The notes beneath the pieces were generated by a model. The model saw only the letters and a program-made list of their open reading frames with translations. It was not told the DNA's origin and did not search any database. 7,047 nucleotides of DNA, from the NCBI GenBank assembly GCA_964359085.1, contig CAYHRT010000208.1, positions 1 to 7,047 of the forward strand. Reading direction: 5' to 3'. The DNA comes from GWA2-49-15 sp964359085. Its GTDB lineage: Bacteria > Bdellovibrionota > Bacteriovoracia > Bacteriovoracales > Bacteriovoracaceae. Both the position numbers and the translations under genes were made by a program. This document shows positions 4,966 through 7,047 of this stretch, piece after piece. Within the stretch, counting starts at the first letter, position 1; every line of letters begins with the position of its first letter.

Positions 4966-6165
4966 CTAAAATAAATGCAATACCCCTCTTTCAATTTGAT
5001 GCTTGATTAAAGCGTGCAGAGATAAGTACTCAGGCATGAGATCTTTGAACGTTTCATACATCTCAAACATTTGTAGATACTGCTCTTGAAAGCGAGAATA
5101 GAGGGTGACGAGAGAAGTGCGATGATTTCTGATTTCCGCATCCAGATGTTTGCGTTCCAGATCCGTGCATGTTGTTGCGGGAGAAAGACATTGCATCCAC
5201 TGCTTTTGCAAATTATTGATATACTCACGCTTGGCCTTGATGCGATCAAAAAGATCACGCGCCTTCAAAATCTCAAAATTTTCCTCAGCTTTCTGAAACG
5301 AATAGCGGGAGCGTAAAATAAAATTAATGAGCACGTTAGCATCGACAGTGCTGCGATCCTTTCTCAAATTCCGAATGAGTTTTTTAAAGTGGCGTGCCGC
5401 CTTTCTCACCCGATTTTCCCGGTACATCTTCACAATATCCAGCAGTTTTTGCCTCAACTCGGGAGAAAAGAGTTGCGTGAACTGCTCACCCACCACAGAA
5501 ATCAAAATATAATTACGATCGGGAACCCCGGTGGCCGTCAATTTCACCTGAGCAAGAACAATATTATTAAAAGAGCGATGGGAAACGACTGTTTCATCGC
5601 CAAAAAGTGAAGATATATTTGGTAACAAACTATTTCGATATTCAAACATGGAGGCAATGGCCTTTTGCAGATCACTATTACGAGTCGCCAACTCAAGCAC
5701 CTTGGTGTGAGCATAATCGGCAAGACCTGGGGATGATGAATTACGCAAGATTTGTGCAATTTGGGCCAAATCTATTTTATATTGTATCGTTTTCTCCAAT
5801 TGAGTTTGCATATGCGCTAAGAGACTGGCATCTTGCTCACTAAAATGTGCCAGGCCCTCGCCCCATTGCTGACCAATCGTCACCATCCCATCGATCGTGC
5901 CTTTAACTTCCTCATAGAATGGCCTAAATCCTTGGGGAAGAGGCCCCACGTTAATATCTTTTCTGTCCAGGATAGGTTGAAACCAATCACGCACATCGAT
6001 CAAAGAAAATTTTAAATTGTTATAAAATCCTAAAACTGAATCCTTGTGAGTCAAATAGATCTGCCTTGGTGTTGGATTAACACCCTCATTCATGTCTTCC
6101 CCAACTGCAACTTGGCAGAAGGGTAAGACGCACAAACATATAAACAAAATCGCTTTATCTATCAT
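4966..6165 (-). CDS. Exported, mostly helical protein of unknown function (399 aa)
   Basis: Residues 1-22 form a Sec signal peptide (MIDKAILFICLCVLPFCQVAVG, cleavage before Glu23 with A-V-G at -3 to -1). The remaining 377 residues are predicted by eye to be largely alpha-helical, with long amphipathic stretches at about 107-142, 232-272 and 288-325 that could form coiled coils. A very basic patch runs across 249-271 (RENRVRKAARHFKKL, then RNLRKDR). The only cysteines outside the leader are C326 and C333 (CLSPATTC), well placed for a small disulfide loop. No catalytic motif or transmembrane segment is visible beyond the leader. A stop codon in frame lies two codons before the ATG at 6165, fixing the start; the ribosome site is weak. 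It lies 73 bp downstream of the amidase on the same strand. Family not recognised. Confidence 0.87.
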   Translation of the reverse strand: MIDKAILFICLCVLPFCQVAVGEDMNEGVNPTPRQIYLTHKDSVLGFYNNLKFSLIDVRDWFQPILDRKDINVGPLPQGFRPFYEEVKGTIDGMVTIGQQWGEGLAHFSEQDASLLAHMQTQLEKTIQYKIDLAQIAQILRNSSSPGLADYAHTKVLELATRNSDLQKAIASMFEYRNSLLPNISSLFGDETVVSHRSFNNIVLAQVKLTATGVPDRNYILISVVGEQFTQLFSPELRQKLLDIVKMYRENRVRKAARHFKKLIRNLRKDRSTVDANVLINFILRSRYSFQKAEENFEILKARDLFDRIKAKREYINNLQKQWMQCLSPATTCTDLERKHLDAEIRNHRTSLVTLYSRFQEQYLQMFEMYETFKDLMPEYLSLHALIKHQIERGVLHLF

Positions 6166-6238
6166 GAATTATTCCATCGCCGACAATGTGCTTTGGAACT
6201 GAAAATTTGTCCAAAGGTAAGTGTCAAATGTGCAATCT

Positions 6239-7047
6239 TTATAGGGAAGGGAATTTATCCTTCCAAGGACGGGCCTCTTCCAGTTCAAACGCCAGTTGAA
6301 AGAGGCGATCTTCTCGACCAAAAGGCGCCATAAAGTGGGACCCCATGGGCAACTGGTCAGCGCACCAGTAGAGAGGGACTGACATGGCGGGAATTCCGGT
6401 TAAATTGGCCAATTGGGTATAGGGCACCACTTCCAGAGACTGTCTCGCCATCTGATCAATGAGGCCCACGGCCAAAAGCGGTTTTCCGGCACCCAAAAAA
6501 ATGGCGGTATTTAATCCTATGACTTCATGCCATTTGGGATCTAACTCACCAATTTTGACAGGTCGGCGTGCCAGAGTCGGGGTCAACGCCAAATCATAGC
6601 GAGTGAAGAAATTATGCATTTGCTGAGTATAGAGATGCCAGCGATTGCGTTCCTCAACGTAGGTGCAAGCGCTCAGGGAACGGCCCACCAGATGTAAAGC
6701 GCGAGTAATTAATTCCATTTTACAAGTGGCATGTTTACCAAGTCTTTTTTTTGTCTCCTCCACCTGGGCGGCAACCTGCCCGGCCACCATGGTGATATAC
6801 GAGCGCGCTATTGCCTCACCATCCACCCCACAATCCTCGATCTCCACGTGGTGGCCCAAACTTGTGAGGAGGGCCGCCGTTTCTTCCACCGCTTTTACAG
6901 CATCAGCATCCATATACATTCCCAAGGGATGCTTGGTGGTGAAGGCAATTTTAAGACGTGGCCCCTTCTTGGATTGGAGAGAACTGTAGGAGAGACCGGG
7001 ACGCTCAAGGCGACAAGATGTGGGTGACGAGACATCGAGAGAATGAT
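6239..7047 (-). CDS. Amidase-signature family hydrolase, C-terminal part (5' end beyond window)
   Basis: The frame is open from the right edge to a TAA at 6241-6239, giving 268 residues, a little over half of a typical amidase of about 470-490. Visible C-terminal hallmarks are RLKIAFTTKHPLGMYMDADAV with VKAVEETAALLTSLGHHVE, then YDLALTPTLARRP (near 6600-6560), PYTQLANLTGIPAMSVPL (near 6420-6370), and PMGSHFMAPFGREDRLFQLA. These are shared by amidases such as 6-aminohexanoate-cyclic-dimer hydrolase-like and GatA-like enzymes. The Ser-cisSer-Lys catalytic triad lies in the N-terminal half, outside this window, so activity cannot be judged. There is no sign of frameshift. An internal TTG at 6925 is not the start: the protein clearly continues upstream in family-typical sequence. 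The substrate is undetermined; a Glu/Asp-tRNA amidotransferase role looks less likely because no gatB or gatC is nearby. Confidence 0.93.
   Translation of the reverse strand, partial: HSLDVSSPTSCRLERPGLSYSSLQSKKGPRLKIAFTTKHPLGMYMDADAVKAVEETAALLTSLGHHVEIEDCGVDGEAIARSYITMVAGQVAAQVEETKKRLGKHATCKMELITRALHLVGRSLSACTYVEERNRWHLYTQQMHNFFTRYDLALTPTLARRPVKIGELDPKWHEVIGLNTAIFLGAGKPLLAVGLIDQMARQSLEVVPYTQLANLTGIPAMSVPLYWCADQLPMGSHFMAPFGREDRLFQLAFELEEARPWKDKFPSL

Noticed and set aside
6199..6227. Perfect TTGACA -35 on the minus strand upstream of the 399-residue gene
   Set aside because: No acceptable -10 at 15-19 bases: the bases there (TTTTCA/TTTCAG) match the consensus poorly. It may still be a regulated promoter, but support is too thin to list.
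6663..7027. Plus-strand open frames opposite the amidase
   Set aside because: They are antisense to well-conserved amidase coding sequence and their translations show no domain or leader.
1..7047. tRNA, rRNA, CRISPR array, insertion sequence or prophage genes
   Set aside because: No tRNA-like folds, no regularly spaced repeats, and no transposase, integrase or phage protein was seen on either strand.

Overview
The window reads like a stretch of chromosome from a Gram-negative bacterium, most plausibly a Bdellovibrionota or deltaproteobacterial-type predator or its relatives. This is inference from gene content: two DUF4360-like secreted proteins, a TIGR02147/DUF4423-like regulator coupled to a secreted protein, several other exported proteins of unknown function, and a long REP-like palindrome. 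Base composition is moderate and even, Shine-Dalgarno sites are of the ordinary AGGAG kind, and no insertion sequence, phage gene, tRNA, rRNA or CRISPR array is visible.

Layout, right to left along the minus strand, which carries all but one gene. At 7047-6239 is the C-terminal part of an amidase-signature enzyme that enters from the right edge. It is followed by a 399-residue exported helical protein (6165-4966) and a 64-residue small protein (4819-4625). The single plus-strand gene (3946-4563) encodes a 205-residue DUF4360 secreted protein and ends in a textbook intrinsic terminator. Facing away from it is a 291-residue DUF4360 paralogue (3657-2782) with a Gly/Pro-rich tail. The 288-bp region between these two holds two exact CTCCACGTGGTG sites, 53 bp apart.

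Further left, a regulator-like protein (2494-1724) overlaps by ATGA a small exported protein with an internal GEFTG(A/G)GK repeat (1727-1320). Next comes family 1 uracil-DNA glycosylase, ung (1283-597). Then comes an 82-bp perfect palindrome (519-600), whose outermost bases supply the ung stop codon. Last is a gene leaving through the left edge (493-1), with a FYVE/RING-like zinc finger followed by a YbjQ-like domain.

The best-understood functions are DNA repair (ung) and amide hydrolysis. Most of the rest is an envelope or secretion neighbourhood: four proteins with clear Sec signal peptides, none with a known biochemical role. The most unusual elements are the perfect palindrome merged with the end of ung, the FYVE-like zinc-finger protein, the divergent DUF4360 pair with its twin dyad sites, and the translationally coupled regulator and repeat-protein pair. 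Nothing seen proves a new multi-gene system; the DUF4360 pair with its shared operator-like sites and the TIGR02147-type pair are the best candidates.
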